Shown in pieces: positions 34,261 to 44,567 of a stretch of 64,000 nt of DNA. A program made the position numbers and the translations under genes. Where the stretch lies: the NCBI GenBank assembly GCA_009809945.1, contig WTPW01000447.1, positions 327,497 to 391,496 on the forward strand, in the 5' to 3' direction. The first letter of the stretch is position 1, and each line of letters begins with the position of its first letter. The notes under the pieces were generated by a model. The model did no database searches, was not told where the DNA came from, and saw only the letters and a program-made list of their open reading frames with translations. Source of the DNA: Gigaspora margarita (Eukaryota > Glomeromycota > Glomeromycetes > Diversisporales > Gigasporaceae).

Positions 34261-34974
34261 TATAAGATGAACAAACTATTTTTAGTGTAGTAAATCTATT
34301 ATAACGAATTGACTTCAAGTTAAATTTAGTCTAGAGATTCTAGTTGAGTTGCTAATTAGGTCATGTAAATTTGATTCAGTAGTTAACATTACATCCTCTT
34401 ATAAAAGAGAGTCAATAAAATTACTACTATCCCTAACTTTGAAACTAAAAAAAAAGTAGGAACAAAAATACATAAATAAATAAATAATTATATAATGTAT
34501 TCATCCCGAGAAAAAGAACTTCGTACGTACGTACGTACAATTTTTAAAGCTAAATTCTCGTGATCTAGTGATCGGATCTACATCATTTAAAGTATGTACC
34601 GATCACAGATCAGAATTTTGGTTTACTAATTCCTTCAGGTTCCTATTGGTCGAATGCAAATTTTGTCCTTCATTGAATGAAATAAATCATTAATCGGATG
34701 GCTTAAAAATTAATGTAAAAAAAGTATCGATTCGAATAATTGGTTTGTTATTTCCGTAAAAGTTAAATGTTTATTTAAATATTCTTTTTACTCATTAATA
34801 CTAGTTCTCTAGCTCTTCACAATCGAATAAAAAAACACTTCAGAAGCTCTTTTTCAGCAGTTTTTCTTGAATCGTTTCATCACAATCTCAAATTAACATA
34901 TATGAAAAGGCAGCCAAGCAGAATAAAAATTTAGCTTTATTTTTTAAATTATTTTTTTTTATGGATTTTATAAT
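34261..34974. other. Unannotated AT-rich stretch
   Basis: Contains (ACGT)n at 34521-34538 and a degraded GATCTAGTGATCGGATCTA hairpin (34560-34630). No gene. Confidence 0.4.
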
Positions 34975-35000
34975 TTTTCACATATGCGATGTATCGCCAC

Positions 35001-35642
35001 TAGGGTTCAGGGCACGAGGGCACAGGCATGCACTTTGGGGCAGTGTTGTACATTTTTGATGTCCGAGCATTTTGAAGTGTCCGGCGGACAGTCCGACTTT
35101 TATCAGACTTCAATAAATCTATCCTAAAAATGTACACATGTGCGCAAAAGTTAATTCTGAACAACTTTAATACTTTAATTAATAATTAAAGTAGGTTAAA
35201 GTAGGTTATTTTTAATAAAATTTCGATGGTAAATTCTGTCCGAATGTTGTCCGAGTTGTCCGAGTGACAACACTGCTTTGGGGCATGCCACAAAGCTGAT
35301 GGGCATGCCTTGGTCATGTGATATCTAACTTGCATGCTTATTGGTTTGAAACCACAATGCTATGATTTTTGGCTGTATAATATGTAATGAATAATCTTGA
35401 AATTTGTTACTCTAAGTTACCAACTTTATGACAATCTAATATTACTTTTATTTTATAGATACACTTGCAATCTACAGAATTGAATACTTAAGAGTCAATA
35501 GCTGAAACTAACATATCATTTTTCAAATCATAGGAGTTATAATAATATTATTATACGCGTGATCAAAATAAGGCATGCCCTATGGGCATGCCTTGCATGC
35601 CCTGTGGGCATGCCTAATTTTTTAACCGTGCCCCGAACTCTA
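35001..35642. mobile_element. hAT-type element, exact 8-bp duplication, GGGCATGCC subterminal repeats
   Basis: Begins TAGGGTTCAGGGCACG and ends CGTGCCCCGAACTCTA. Flanked by ATCGCCAC on both sides (34993-35000, 35643-35650). GGGCATGCC or its variants recur at least six times near the ends. It contains the MITE at 35041-35275. Confidence 0.88.
35041..35275. mobile_element. hAT-type MITE, 235 bp, exact 8-bp duplication
   Basis: Begins CAGTGTTGTACATTTTTGAT and ends GTCCGAGTGACAACACTG. Flanked by CTTTGGGG on both sides (35033-35040, 35276-35283). Subterminal GTCCGA/TGTCCG words are repeated. Same family as 9474, 52949 and 56861. Confidence 0.9.
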
Positions 35643-35913
35643 ATCGCCACCTATAAGGTCATGTGTAACGTGAAATCACAATAACACGATTTTTCATGGT
35701 TAGGGTTAGGGTGAGGTGAAGGTAGTGTGAAGGCAATAAGAGAAGGTTTATAGTAAAATTAAGCAAGGAATTTTTTTTGTTAGTGCACTAAGAATAATTT
35801 CGTAGTCAAAATTTTGGGTTACAGGCGATTTTTTAGAAAAGACCATGTTTTGTCTCGATTTCACGTTACACCTGATCTTGCTTTCTAATTGGTCTATCAG
35901 GGGTAGCGATACA

Positions 35914-36476
35914 TTGGAGTGTGCGATATACTATGTAAATCAAACTATGTGTGGTCACTTATATATTTTAATTAGTCTGATTTTTTTAGGTAATCATTTA
36001 TATAATATGATTTATATATAAAAATTATGTCTCACTTTTTAGATGGGTGGATTGCATTTTTTTTTTTTAGGCAAAATTTTTTAACTTCAATTAGTTCATA
36101 TTTACTATGCTTACAAAGTTACGAAGTTTGTTTTTAAATTGTTTATAGGAAATCTATTTTTTTTCTGGATCTTTTATGCGTGCAATCGCTATTTCATTTC
36201 TCAAAATAAATTATTAAGTAATCAATGATTTTTTTTAATATAAAAATTTATTTGGATTCGTAACTTTGTTCTTTGAGGTTTAACCTTGATTTGTGCAAAA
36301 TTTGAGTTCAGAATAACCAGTTTAAAGGGCTGTAGATCTAACTAAATATTTCATAATCTTCGATAATTGCATGCGTTAAAATGATATCGCTTGTCTTTGT
36401 TTCACAAAAATCTTTGATAATAAATTCTTATATGATACCATATATAGTTGGTTTATATAGTATATCGCACGCCCCA
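35914..36476. mobile_element. TIR element, 563 bp, exact 8-bp duplication
   Basis: Begins TTGGAGTGTGCGATATACTA and ends TAGTATATCGCACGCCCCA. Flanked by GCGATACA on both sides (35906-35913, 36477-36484), so it inserted in the host MITE's right terminus. The 8-bp size fits hAT or a Kyakuja/Dileera/Zisupton relative. No coding content. Confidence 0.85.
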
Positions 36477-36567
36477 GCGATACATCGCTATGTCGATAAA
36501 TTACAATGCCCTTATTTTATTTTAAATTATTTTTTTTTATTTTAAATTGTTTTTTTTTTTATATTTG

Positions 36568-36690
36568 CCGTATAACCGCGAAATAAAGAATATGGTGTTA
36601 TTCCGAATTTCGGCTTGAATTAAAGCTTAATTTTAGGTCGAAATTCGAAACCACACCCTATCGCGTTATTTCGTGGTTATACAGTATTTT
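36568..36690. mobile_element. Hairpin MITE related to 8461-8578
   Basis: CCGTATAACCGCGAAATAA / TTATTTCGTGGTTATACAGTA, with GAATTTCGGCTTGAATTAA / TTAATTTTAGGTCGAAATTC in the core, like the nested hairpin in the Mutator-like element. Confidence 0.65.
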
Positions 36691-36734
36691 TTATTTTTAT
36701 TTTTTAATTTTTACTTTTTTTTATATGTTCATTT

Positions 36735-38425
36735 AACCGGGTGACATCAAAGGGGAAGAGGGGAGGGGTGATGTTAACCGAAAAATTAACTTCAAACGGC
36801 CTTAATAACACGTAAATCCCGTCATGCGAGGGGGAGGGGGGGGGGGGATGGGAAATAACTTATACTAACTTTAAATAAAATAGATATAGATTTTTATGAT
36901 TATAATTGATTATAAACATTAATAAGGTCTTGGTTGTTTGGAATTATAACGTGTTATTTTTCAACATCGCCATTGGATTAATATAAGATTAAATATAAGA
37001 TTAATATATATTTTTTTTAATAGGTAGGGTTATGTTACATAAATTGCAGTTTTACAGTTTTACATTACGTAATTTTCGGAAAATTAAATTTTCATGTAAT
37101 TTTCATCAAGTCATACATAAAGTACCCAGATTTACAATCATTTGATTTGAAAGTACGTACGATCCGAATTGTAACTTCTAAATCACCGAAAATTTGTAAA
37201 TATCATGTGTTCAAAATTACAATTACGTAAATTTCAATTTATCTAATTTATACAAAATTATACAGAATTACACATAATTACGTAATATACTGTAATTTTA
37301 TATCCTTAGATATAGGTAACAGGATTTATATTAAAAATTATTATATTTAAATTTTATTACTAAATATTCCATGGTCCCTAATGTTCTCCCATGAACATTT
37401 CTGATGATGACGCATGCCATGAAATATCAAAAAATTTCCCACAGTCATTACATCATCAGTAAAAATTTTAGTCAGAAATGTTATGGGCATAAGAACCATG
37501 AAATATCTATTACATAATATATCTCGAACCAAGTTGCATCTTTAAAAAAAAAATTAGATTTAAGATATAATACTGATCTTGGGTCGTCATTTTGTTTTTT
37601 TTTCATTTATCAATAATTAACCTAATATTATATCATTATTTTAATAAATTTTATTTCACAATGCTTAATGTAATATTATATCATATTTTATCTTTTATGA
37701 TTAATGTAATTTTGTATCACTTTTATCATTATTTCGATTTTTTATTCTACAATAACTTTTTTTTTTAATCAGAACGATGCTAAAAACGTATTTATTAAAT
37801 TCCGGAAAATAGATCAAATTTTTAGATGATTACTCATGAGACTCACGGAATTCACTAAATAAGTTTTCTCATACATTTAATCAATATCCAAGTATATACA
37901 GTAAAAGATAAACTTATTATTATAAAAACCAACTTTTTTCAATAATTATATATATAAGGAAAAAACTATACTCTGTATATACAATTACTGTATATAATTG
38001 TGTAATATACAAATTATAGACTAATAAACACATTTAAGGTTATGATAAGAATCTGCTTTGGGATTGGAGTGAGTTATAGTTTATGCTAAAATTTACAAGG
38101 AATATTTTTTGTTAGAGTTCGAAGCGTGGTTTATAAGCAAAATTTTGAGTTATCATATGTCATACATATACTAGTGTAAAATAGTAATCACTATGAAGTA
38201 TATATATAAAATATTTAATCATCATTTTGCATTAACGTATAAAGAAAATTCAAAAAACTTAAATTTGCACATCTCTACACAAAGATATTGTTTGTGACTT
38301 ATCGCCTTTCACAAAATCAACATTGGTTACATGAATGAAAAAATTTTATATAAAAAAAGCTTTTCAACTCCGAGGTACGAAGAAATAATTTTTCAAATAA
38401 ATCAAATTCAACAAAACATTTCGAT
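36735..38425. other. Region upstream of the UbiA gene: repeat ends and AT-rich DNA
   Basis: 36776-36803 is an inverted GGCCGTTTGAAGTTAATTTTT end. 36827-36849 is G-rich. 38030-38155 is a degraded TTAGGG-family copy (ACAAGGAATATTTTTTGTTA). No other gene. The last 80 bp hold the UbiA promoter. Confidence 0.45.
38347..38354 (+). promoter_or_regulatory. Probable TATA box of the UbiA gene
   Basis: TATATAAA lies 72-79 bp upstream of the ATG at 38426. It fits a transcription start near 38375-38385 and a leader of about 40-50 nt. Assigned by position only. Confidence 0.5.
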
Positions 38426-39681
38426 ATGCGTAAAACGAGTTCTAAATATTTTTATTCCATTTCGCAATTGTTTACCAATATCAAGACTGTTATACATAAC
38501 GAAGCTTTAATAATATATCGAGTGTCCATCTCTGACTGGACGACGACTATAATACCCACATCATTTATGTTAATCGGTAAGAGAAAGTGTAATGATGTTT
38601 AAAAAAAATTTTTGGTTGCTAAAATTATTTTTGTTTTATATCTCAGGTGCATTTTATGTACGTCTCTTTAGTTCAATTGCAAATCCTATCAATAATTTTT
38701 CACCCATTGTGGTTATAAAAGAGTTCGGATTTCCACGTTTATTAAAGATCCTTTTATATTTTACAACATTTGTTATGGTCGCCAATTGGTATTGACACAT
38801 CTATTAAATACAATTTCATAACTTGTAGAACATGAATTATAATTCAATTGCACTTTTAATCACACAGGCACAATCAATTAAATAATAAAGAAGAAGACTT
38901 AATCAATAAACCCCACCGACCTATTCCCTCTGGTCTCATCACAGTAGAAGGTGCTAAATACCGTACAGTTGCAATCAGTATCATCCACCCGATTGTAGGT
39001 TATTTCGTCGGTGGCTTTGGCTCGTTATTCGGTGCTCTTCTTTGGTTGGGATGGATTATGTTATACATGAAATTTGACATCCATTCAAATGCTTTATCAA
39101 AAAATTTATATACAGCTTTTGGTTCATGGATTCAACTTGTCACTACCTATCATCTCATTGTTGGTACTAAATTAAACATAAATGATTGGTGGGGTCATGA
39201 ACCATCTATGTTTAATCTAGTTATTTTTTTCTTCTTTCTTACTACCATTCATATTCAAGACTTTGGTGATCAAGATGGTGATATGCTTGTCGGTCGCAAA
39301 CCGTTTCCCCTTCTTATCGGTGATACTGTCTGCAGGTCATTGACCACTCCTTTGTTATTTATCTCAGCAATTCTCATAGGCGGCAGTGCGAGGTGTTTGT
39401 TGCATTATTACAATCTCCTGCATGTTTATAAAAATTACGATATAATTGAAAACTCCCAACTGTCACTATTTAAAACCACTATTGGTAACATGCCTATGAA
39501 AGCAAAGTTTATTTTTATCGAAAAAGTTATCATGGTCATGATCGCATGTATATGCACTAGGTTATTTACTCATCGATGCCCAAAGCAGGATCAATTTACC
39601 TACAATATATGTTATGGTGGACTTTATGTAGCGGTGTGTTTTTACTACGGAATGTGTATTAACGGGGTGATTGAATATTGA
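38426..39681 (+). CDS. UbiA-family prenyltransferase, three exons, 368 aa
   Basis: Integral-membrane enzyme of the UbiA superfamily, which transfers an isoprenoid chain to an acceptor using Mg-bound pyrophosphate. Exons 38426-38576, 38647-38788 and 38868-39681. The introns are 70 bp (GTAAGA...CAG) and 79 bp (GTATTG...CAG) and keep phase (Gly51 and Trp98 are split). ATG 38426 follows an in-frame TAA at 38351. Residues 35-51 (ISDWTTTIIPTSFMLIG) resemble the conserved start of fungal UbiA proteins. The first Asp-rich motif is NQLNNKEED with NKPHRPIPSG (about 100-120), in the NQ..ED form common in fungi. The second, DFGDQDGD followed by GRKPFPLLIGD (from residue 229), is intact. Several hydrophobic segments follow, and LFTHRCPKQDQFTYNI near the end matches the family's last conserved block. 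No stops or shifts, so it looks functional. The acceptor (quinone, haem or a secondary metabolite) cannot be told from sequence alone. A single-frame reading would miss exons 1 and 2. Confidence 0.88.
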
Positions 39682-40445
39682 TATCTGTGTATTGTTTCTT
39701 CGATTGTGTGCGTATTACATTGGAGACAGGTCATTTACCCGGCATCACATATGAGCATTTTTATTAAATGCAGGGTATATGTCGTGATTAATTTGTATCC
39801 TGGAATTCGTATGCAGGGTTTGAAGATTGTGTAATTGTGATGCATTGCATAAATTGCGGATTTACTAACGCCCCTAAGAACTATTATCGGAGTATTTGTA
39901 CCGTTAATCAAATTTTTACACTCCAATAGTCAAATTGGGGAGAAGTTAGGGCATCCATAAATCGCGTGTGCCAAGTCTATTACTAACAAATGATTGGCAA
40001 CTGAGATTTAAGGATGATATCGCTATTATAAAATGAAATTATCTCTAACTTAAAGTAGCAAAAAATATATATATATATATTGTATATTGTATATTGTATA
40101 ATAAAAATGCAAACAAAATGATATTTGTTAAGCTCGATAATTAGGAAGTTACATATTAAAAACAGTTCATTTTTATAATTTTTGAAAATTTATTTTATTT
40201 GATTTTTGAATAGATATTTATTCGATAAAAAATTTTGTCATAAGTGATAAAGAGCTAATTATATAGTAAAAAGATCCACAAAATGAACTTGAAGTAAAAA
40301 ATTTTATATGTATTACTATTATTTAAATCCGATTTTTAATATGTAACACCTCACTTAGTTTGTAAAATAACTCGAGAATATAAAAAGTTGGTTGAGATCT
40401 AATACGCTTTTACCTAACGCATCTTACTTTATACAAATTGATCAT
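39682..40445. other. 3' flank of the UbiA gene, no further gene
   Basis: Probable 3' untranslated region followed by AT-rich DNA with (AT)n/(TGTAT)n at 40061-40101. No clear polyadenylation signal close to the stop. Confidence 0.45.
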
Positions 40446-40679
40446 GTTCATAATATTTAAACGATGGTATTTTCGATTTTTAACAACTGCCTGCCTTGTT
40501 TAGTGCGTCAGGTAGTGATTGGACTCGTATCAACTCGTGACTCACGAATTAAACTCAGAAGAATGCTCGAATCATTCGATTGAATAGTTATTCGAGTTTT
40601 ATTCTAATAATTTGAGTCATGGCAATTAATTCATTGATAAGTTTTGTCAATTGCGAGTTACATAAACAAATAACTTCAA

Positions 40680-40885
40680 ATAGAACCATCATTATACGAG
40701 GCATCAAATTCTTCCTTATCATCCAATATAATTCCACACATGGAAGTCATACCCTCTTTTCGAAAATAGTCCCAGACGAAACTTTGAATAGATCTACGTT
40801 TGGGCACATGGGTAGTTGTGTTTTGACTACTCTCTTAATTACAGGATTCCTCCGGTTCATTAGTACTTTGTTTTGCGCCATGTTC
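40680..40885 (-). pseudogene. BED zinc-finger fragment of an hAT-type transposase
   Basis: On the minus strand one frame reads GAKQSTNEPEESCN, a TAA, then HVPKRRSIQSFVWDYFRKEG, then MTSMCGIILDDKEEFDA, and stops. S-F-V-W-D-Y-F is the aromatic start of a BED finger, and MCGII sits where the first Cys pair belongs. The second Cys is lost. The His pair is absent or outside. This is an N-terminal relic only, in a non-autonomous element. Confidence 0.55.
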
Positions 40886-41220
40886 GTATAAATGAAATTG
40901 TTCTAAAAATCTTTTAAATTTCATTATTTTTAAAAAATTTGGAATTGCAATAAATTATGCACAAAGTTTATTTAAATTTTAAAGAATTACATATATTTAC
41001 GTTAAAATTACGCATTACAGTATTTATACAGCATTACAAAAATTTATTAATGCAAAGTAATAGTCATTTTAAACTTCATTATACATTAAGAATTAATCAC
41101 GAGTAATCGTGAGTTAAAAATTTCATGATTCGAATTATCCGAACTTCTAGCCAGCAGTTAGAAGATGAATCATGATAATTTCGATTTATTCGATTCACAA
41201 GTTGACGAGTCCAGTCACTA

Positions 41221-41362
41221 CGTCGGGTGTGTCGAGTGTAACCCGAGTTCGCATCTTCCTACGTTGCGAAACAAAGTAAAATTTCCATTTATATCAACAC
41301 TGTATAATTGGAAATTTTACTTTGTGTTCGCAAACCCGGGTTACACTCGACGCACCCCGACG
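41221..41362. repeat. Hairpin of about 142 bp
   Basis: CGTCGGGTGTGTCGAGTGTA and TACACTCGACGCACCCCGACG face each other. CGAGTTCGCA / TGTTCGCAAACCCG and AAAGTAAAATTTCCA / TGGAAATTTTACTTT lie inside. It sits in the right terminus of the 40446-41417 element. Confidence 0.75.
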
Positions 41363-41407
41363 CACTAAACAAGGGTAGGTCAGCTGTTAAAAATCGAAAA
41401 ATATTTA

Positions 41408-42218
41408 TAACATACCTAGGGATGAAAAAAAAAAAGTTTTAAACAGTTTTTTTGGGTTTTTTAAACCATTATAAAAAAAAAAAACATTTTAAAACATAGC
41501 CGCTGAGATTAGAATTCGATTAAAATAAGATGCCGCTTCCGATTGGTTAATTTAGCATCGTAGCATTTTTATAACTCTTGTTTAATTGTTTTTTTTCACC
41601 ATTGTATGCTTTTTCTACCGTTTAAATGTATGATTATAAATTTAGTTATTGTCATCTTCGAACCAACCATCATTTTAATTCCTTTTTGAATCCCCAAATT
41701 TGATAGACAGCAACAAAATTTTTTTTTACCCGATCGTTATCCAAACGTGCACGATATTTATTGTGGATAAACCCAAAGTTAGACCAGCAGCGTTCTGTTG
41801 CAGCCTATGAAGCCGGAACAGAAAGAACCAGGCAAGTTCAACAATGGATGGAAATTTACTTGAGAAATTTGACTTCCACCAACTAATTGGGCTTGAATAA
41901 TTAACCGATGTCCAAGTAACAATCCAGAAAATTCATCGTCTTTGGCAAATATATTTTTGTATTACTCCGAAAATCTTAGTATAAATAAAAAAAAAAAATT
42001 TTAAAATTAATAATAATTTAATGAAAATCGTTATGCTTACATGTTATATTTTAAGGAAATCAGTTAAATAAAATAATTTATATTTTTAATAAGGAAATCA
42101 TAAATAAATAAATATGTATTGATTGTCATTATGATTACATTAAAACATTTAACAACATTTGTAAACCAAACAAACATGTTTTTTATTGTCATGTTTTAAG
42201 ACATTTTCCAACCCTAAT
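41408..42218. mobile_element. Probable deleted hAT element around the transposase relic
   Basis: The left tip CTAGGGATGAAAAAAA and right tip TTTTCCAACCCTAA are imperfect inverted hAT-like ends (TAGGG(A/T)TG). Subterminal GTTTTAAAC / GTTTAAAAC-like and AACATGTTTT words are present. No target duplication found, so the boundary is tentative. Confidence 0.45.
41640..41985 (-). pseudogene. hAT transposase C-terminal (dimerisation) domain relic
   Basis: On the minus strand one frame gives SPISWWKSNFSSKFPSIVEL, the WW region before the hAT dimerisation domain. A 1-nt shift follows, then LSVPAS, a TAG where Ser is usual, AATERCWSNFGFIHNKYRAR and LDNDRVKKNFVAVYQI. This is the LSIPASSAASER-W-S form of hAT dimerisation domains. 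The tail (DGWFEDDN) is acidic, as usual. With one frameshift and one in-frame stop it is a pseudogene. The catalytic part is not visible upstream (42.0-42.3 kb). Confidence 0.78.
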
Positions 42219-42548
42219 ATCACTATAACAATAAAGCGTTGTAACCATGATATTAGACAGTTGAAGGGATTTTGGCATTTCCAAATATATACATTTAGAA
42301 AATTTCATTAATATTTTTTTCAGGGACATGGAATTTATGCGATATGAATTTGCGATATCGGTATCGGTATATATGTCGTAGGTGGGAATTTCCTAGTTAA
42401 ATTAGGGTTAGGGTTAGGGTGTACATATGATAAAATTAACCCCACTTAAATTCCATTTCCACTTACAAAATATATACAATAAAATATTCGATTTACTGAT
42501 GATTAAAAATTAAAAGTGCGATTTAATGATCTTTATTGATTTTATCTC

Positions 42549-42583
<35 letters not shown>

Positions 42584-43005
42584 TGCAATTTTTAAATACT
42601 GCGTTCAGCTAAGCCAAATTACGATTTTTAAAAACTGCTAATTTATATACTGTGCAGATCAACTATTTATCTCCCTATAAGGGCTGCTAACTTACTAGAA
42701 GTACTATTTATAGTTCACTGAATGGACAGTTAAGAGCCAATGACCAAGATTGCTAACTTTTTCTTAATCTTCTTCACTTAGCTTCTAGGATAAGGAGCGT
42801 TAAGTTCCATATTTCTAAGAACAACAGTATTATTGAAAATAAAAGAATAAAAAAAAGGAAAATACTATAGTATCTAAATGAAAACCAAAAAACAAACAAA
42901 ATAAAAAAAGAAAGAAAGATAAAAAAAAACAAAGAAAGAAAACAAAATTGGTACATAAAATGAAACCTAGTATAAAAATTATATAGACTTCGCAAAAACT
43001 ACTAA
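42219..43005. other. Low-complexity stretch
   Basis: A TTAGGG-like word at 42403-42420, a 31-A tract at 42551-42581 and an A/AAAG-rich stretch at 42835-42960. Frames on the opposite strand there are Phe/Leu-rich artefacts of composition. No gene. Confidence 0.5.
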
Positions 43006-43159
43006 GGGCTATGTCATTAATCACCTGATTATTTTTTATTAGAGGCCTACCCTCTCTCCCCTCCTCTTTAATATAAATTTGGTCAGGTTCCTATATATAA
43101 TTTCAACATTTTTTACCTCCTTCCCTCTCTAAAAAATCACCTGATTTTTGTCACTTCCC
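43006..43159. mobile_element. PIF/Harbinger-type MITE, 154 bp
   Basis: Begins GGGCTATGTCATTAATCACC and ends TCACCTGATTTTTGTCACTT plus CCC. TAA on both sides (43003-43005, 43160-43162). Near-identical to 18514-18665. Confidence 0.85.
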
Positions 43160-43960
43160 TAAAATCCTATATGTATATAATTCATTTGTTTGAAGTGAAG
43201 TAAAGGACACTATATTTCTACGTAAAGTGAAAAAATATTTGTTTGTTTGTCCGGCCGCATCACGTGAAATCTCACCAATCAACAGAGGAACCTATCACAT
43301 CATTTTGTAGATCCATCACACAATTCATAAAAATTTTTTTTTGTACTTTTTCAAAAAACTAATATTATGTATTTTAATATCAGTTGGAATCCCAGTGAAT
43401 CTCTCAGTTTTTATAATAATTTATCTTGCAAAGTTATATATGTAACTAAATAATTTAAGAACTACTGAACTACAATTTCTAGATATTGAGTAATAAAGTA
43501 AAAACTATGATCTAGTAAAGGTGATATGGGTTTGAGAGTTAATTTATAATATCTTTTTCTTATACATTTCGAAAAAAACCCTTTAAAAGCTTGAAAACTT
43601 AATAATATACTATCTTTTTTTGTTTACATACAATAGAATAAATAAATATGAAAGACAATTAAAAAGTATCTAAGATTGTATAAAACTTTAAACTTCTATT
43701 AGAATAACTGTTGTATGAATAGAGATTATGTAAGATATCTGAGTTCGAGGTTATATATACTAAAGGCTTTTATAAATTATATACAAGAAAGTCTTTATAG
43801 ATAATGAAATTAGAAGTTAGTTTGCTGTTAGTTAATAAATGAACAGAACAATATATTCATTATAGCTTCGATTTTATCTTGATTTTGCATTATTTTTTGT
43901 ATTTTTTTTTAAAAAACTTTAATTTGACAATACATGAACTTGAACGGTTCCCCTGTTGTA
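43160..43960. other. Unannotated stretch
   Basis: No gene or mobile end recognised. Confidence 0.4.
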
Positions 43961-43968
43961 CCAACACA

Positions 43969-43976
43969 TATATAAG
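43969..43976 (+). promoter_or_regulatory. Possible TATA box of the small gene at 44057
   Basis: TATATAAG lies 81-88 bp upstream of the ATG, similar in spacing to the UbiA gene. Position-based only. Confidence 0.35.
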
Positions 43977-44056
43977 AGCTATCGCTTTATTAAAAAAATA
44001 ATTATTGTTTCAGACATATAATGCTATGCATTTTCCTAGTATAATAAGCACTAAAA

Positions 44057-44247
44057 ATGCCTAGAAAAGGTTGTAGCCAAATAGAAATTTCTAGTCAATT
44101 TTATAAAGATCCAAAACATGTCAATTATTATTTATCTTGTAAGTAGTACTTGTGATCTTAACTCATGATAGTTATTCCATTTTGGTAGGCGCCTTATTCG
44201 AAATGGAAGCAGTAAACACTGCAAATCTTTTGGAGGGTGTAAACTAA
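44057..44247 (+). CDS. Possible small two-exon gene or gene relic, 46 aa
   Basis: Exon 1 44057-44138 starts MPRKGCSQIEISSQFYKD and ends at a textbook donor GTAAGT. A 50-bp intron ends TTTTGGTAG. Exon 2 (44189-44247) continues in phase with CALFEMEAVNTANLLEGVN and a TAA. Reading past that TAA, the same frame stays open for another 29 codons (NAYFVKISRNSKRQKKEYQT...) to a TAG at 44335-44337. The TAA may therefore be a nonsense change of CAA and the longer product the original. No recognised domain; the basic Lys/Arg/Gln end is the only notable trait. It sits alone between MITEs. It could be a chance frame, but the perfect donor, phase match and upstream TATA support a real or recently dead gene. 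Confidence 0.4.
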
Positions 44248-44567
44248 AATGCCTATTTTGTTAAAATTTCACGAAATTCAAAGAGGCAAAAAAAAGAGTA
44301 CCAAACTAAAAGGAGTTGTAGGAGTTATATTATTTAGAATAATATATTTAACCAAGCCTTTGTTTCTATTTTTACTTCTATAGAACTTGACAAAGCTCCA
44401 AAGTTTCTTTACTATATCTTTGCTTAATAGTACCAAAGTCTAACAAAATGCCTTGCTTAAAAGTTTGGTCTTTTTTAACTCTATTTCAGTATCAGAACAT
44501 CTAGTGAATAGTCTTTGTACCTGACAGCAGCTTGGTAAAAATTTGTTGTATATAAACATGTTAACTA

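Larger units (their letters stand above)
34975..36510. mobile_element. TTAGGG-family MITE, copy 5, expanded by three nested insertions
   Basis: Left end CATATGCGATGTATCGCC, middle (from 35650) ACCTATAAGGTCATGTGTAA, GGTTAGGGTTAGGGTGAGGT and TCACGTTACACCTGATC, right end AGCGATACATCGCTATGTCG. Subtracting the insertions at 35001-35642 and 35914-36476 with one copy of each duplication leaves about 315 bp, close to the 345-bp copy at 16926-17270. Confidence 0.75.
40446..41417. mobile_element. Long-TIR element (hAT-like) with inner inverted repeats
   Basis: Outer arms: TTTTCGATTTTTAACAACTG, then CCTTGTTTAGTGCGTC, mirrored by GACGCACTAAACAAGGGTAG, then CTGTTAAAAATCGAAAA. Next inner pair: GTAGTGATTGGACTCG / CGAGTCCAGTCACTAC (40512 and 41206). 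Inner words ACTCACGA and GATTCGA recur. It contains a BED-finger relic on the minus strand and a hairpin at 41221-41362. No target duplication resolved. Confidence 0.6.

Noticed and set aside
42774..43024. Phe/Leu-rich membrane-like frames on the minus strand
   Set aside because: They come from an A/AAAG-rich low-complexity stretch; the apparent membrane character is a composition artefact.
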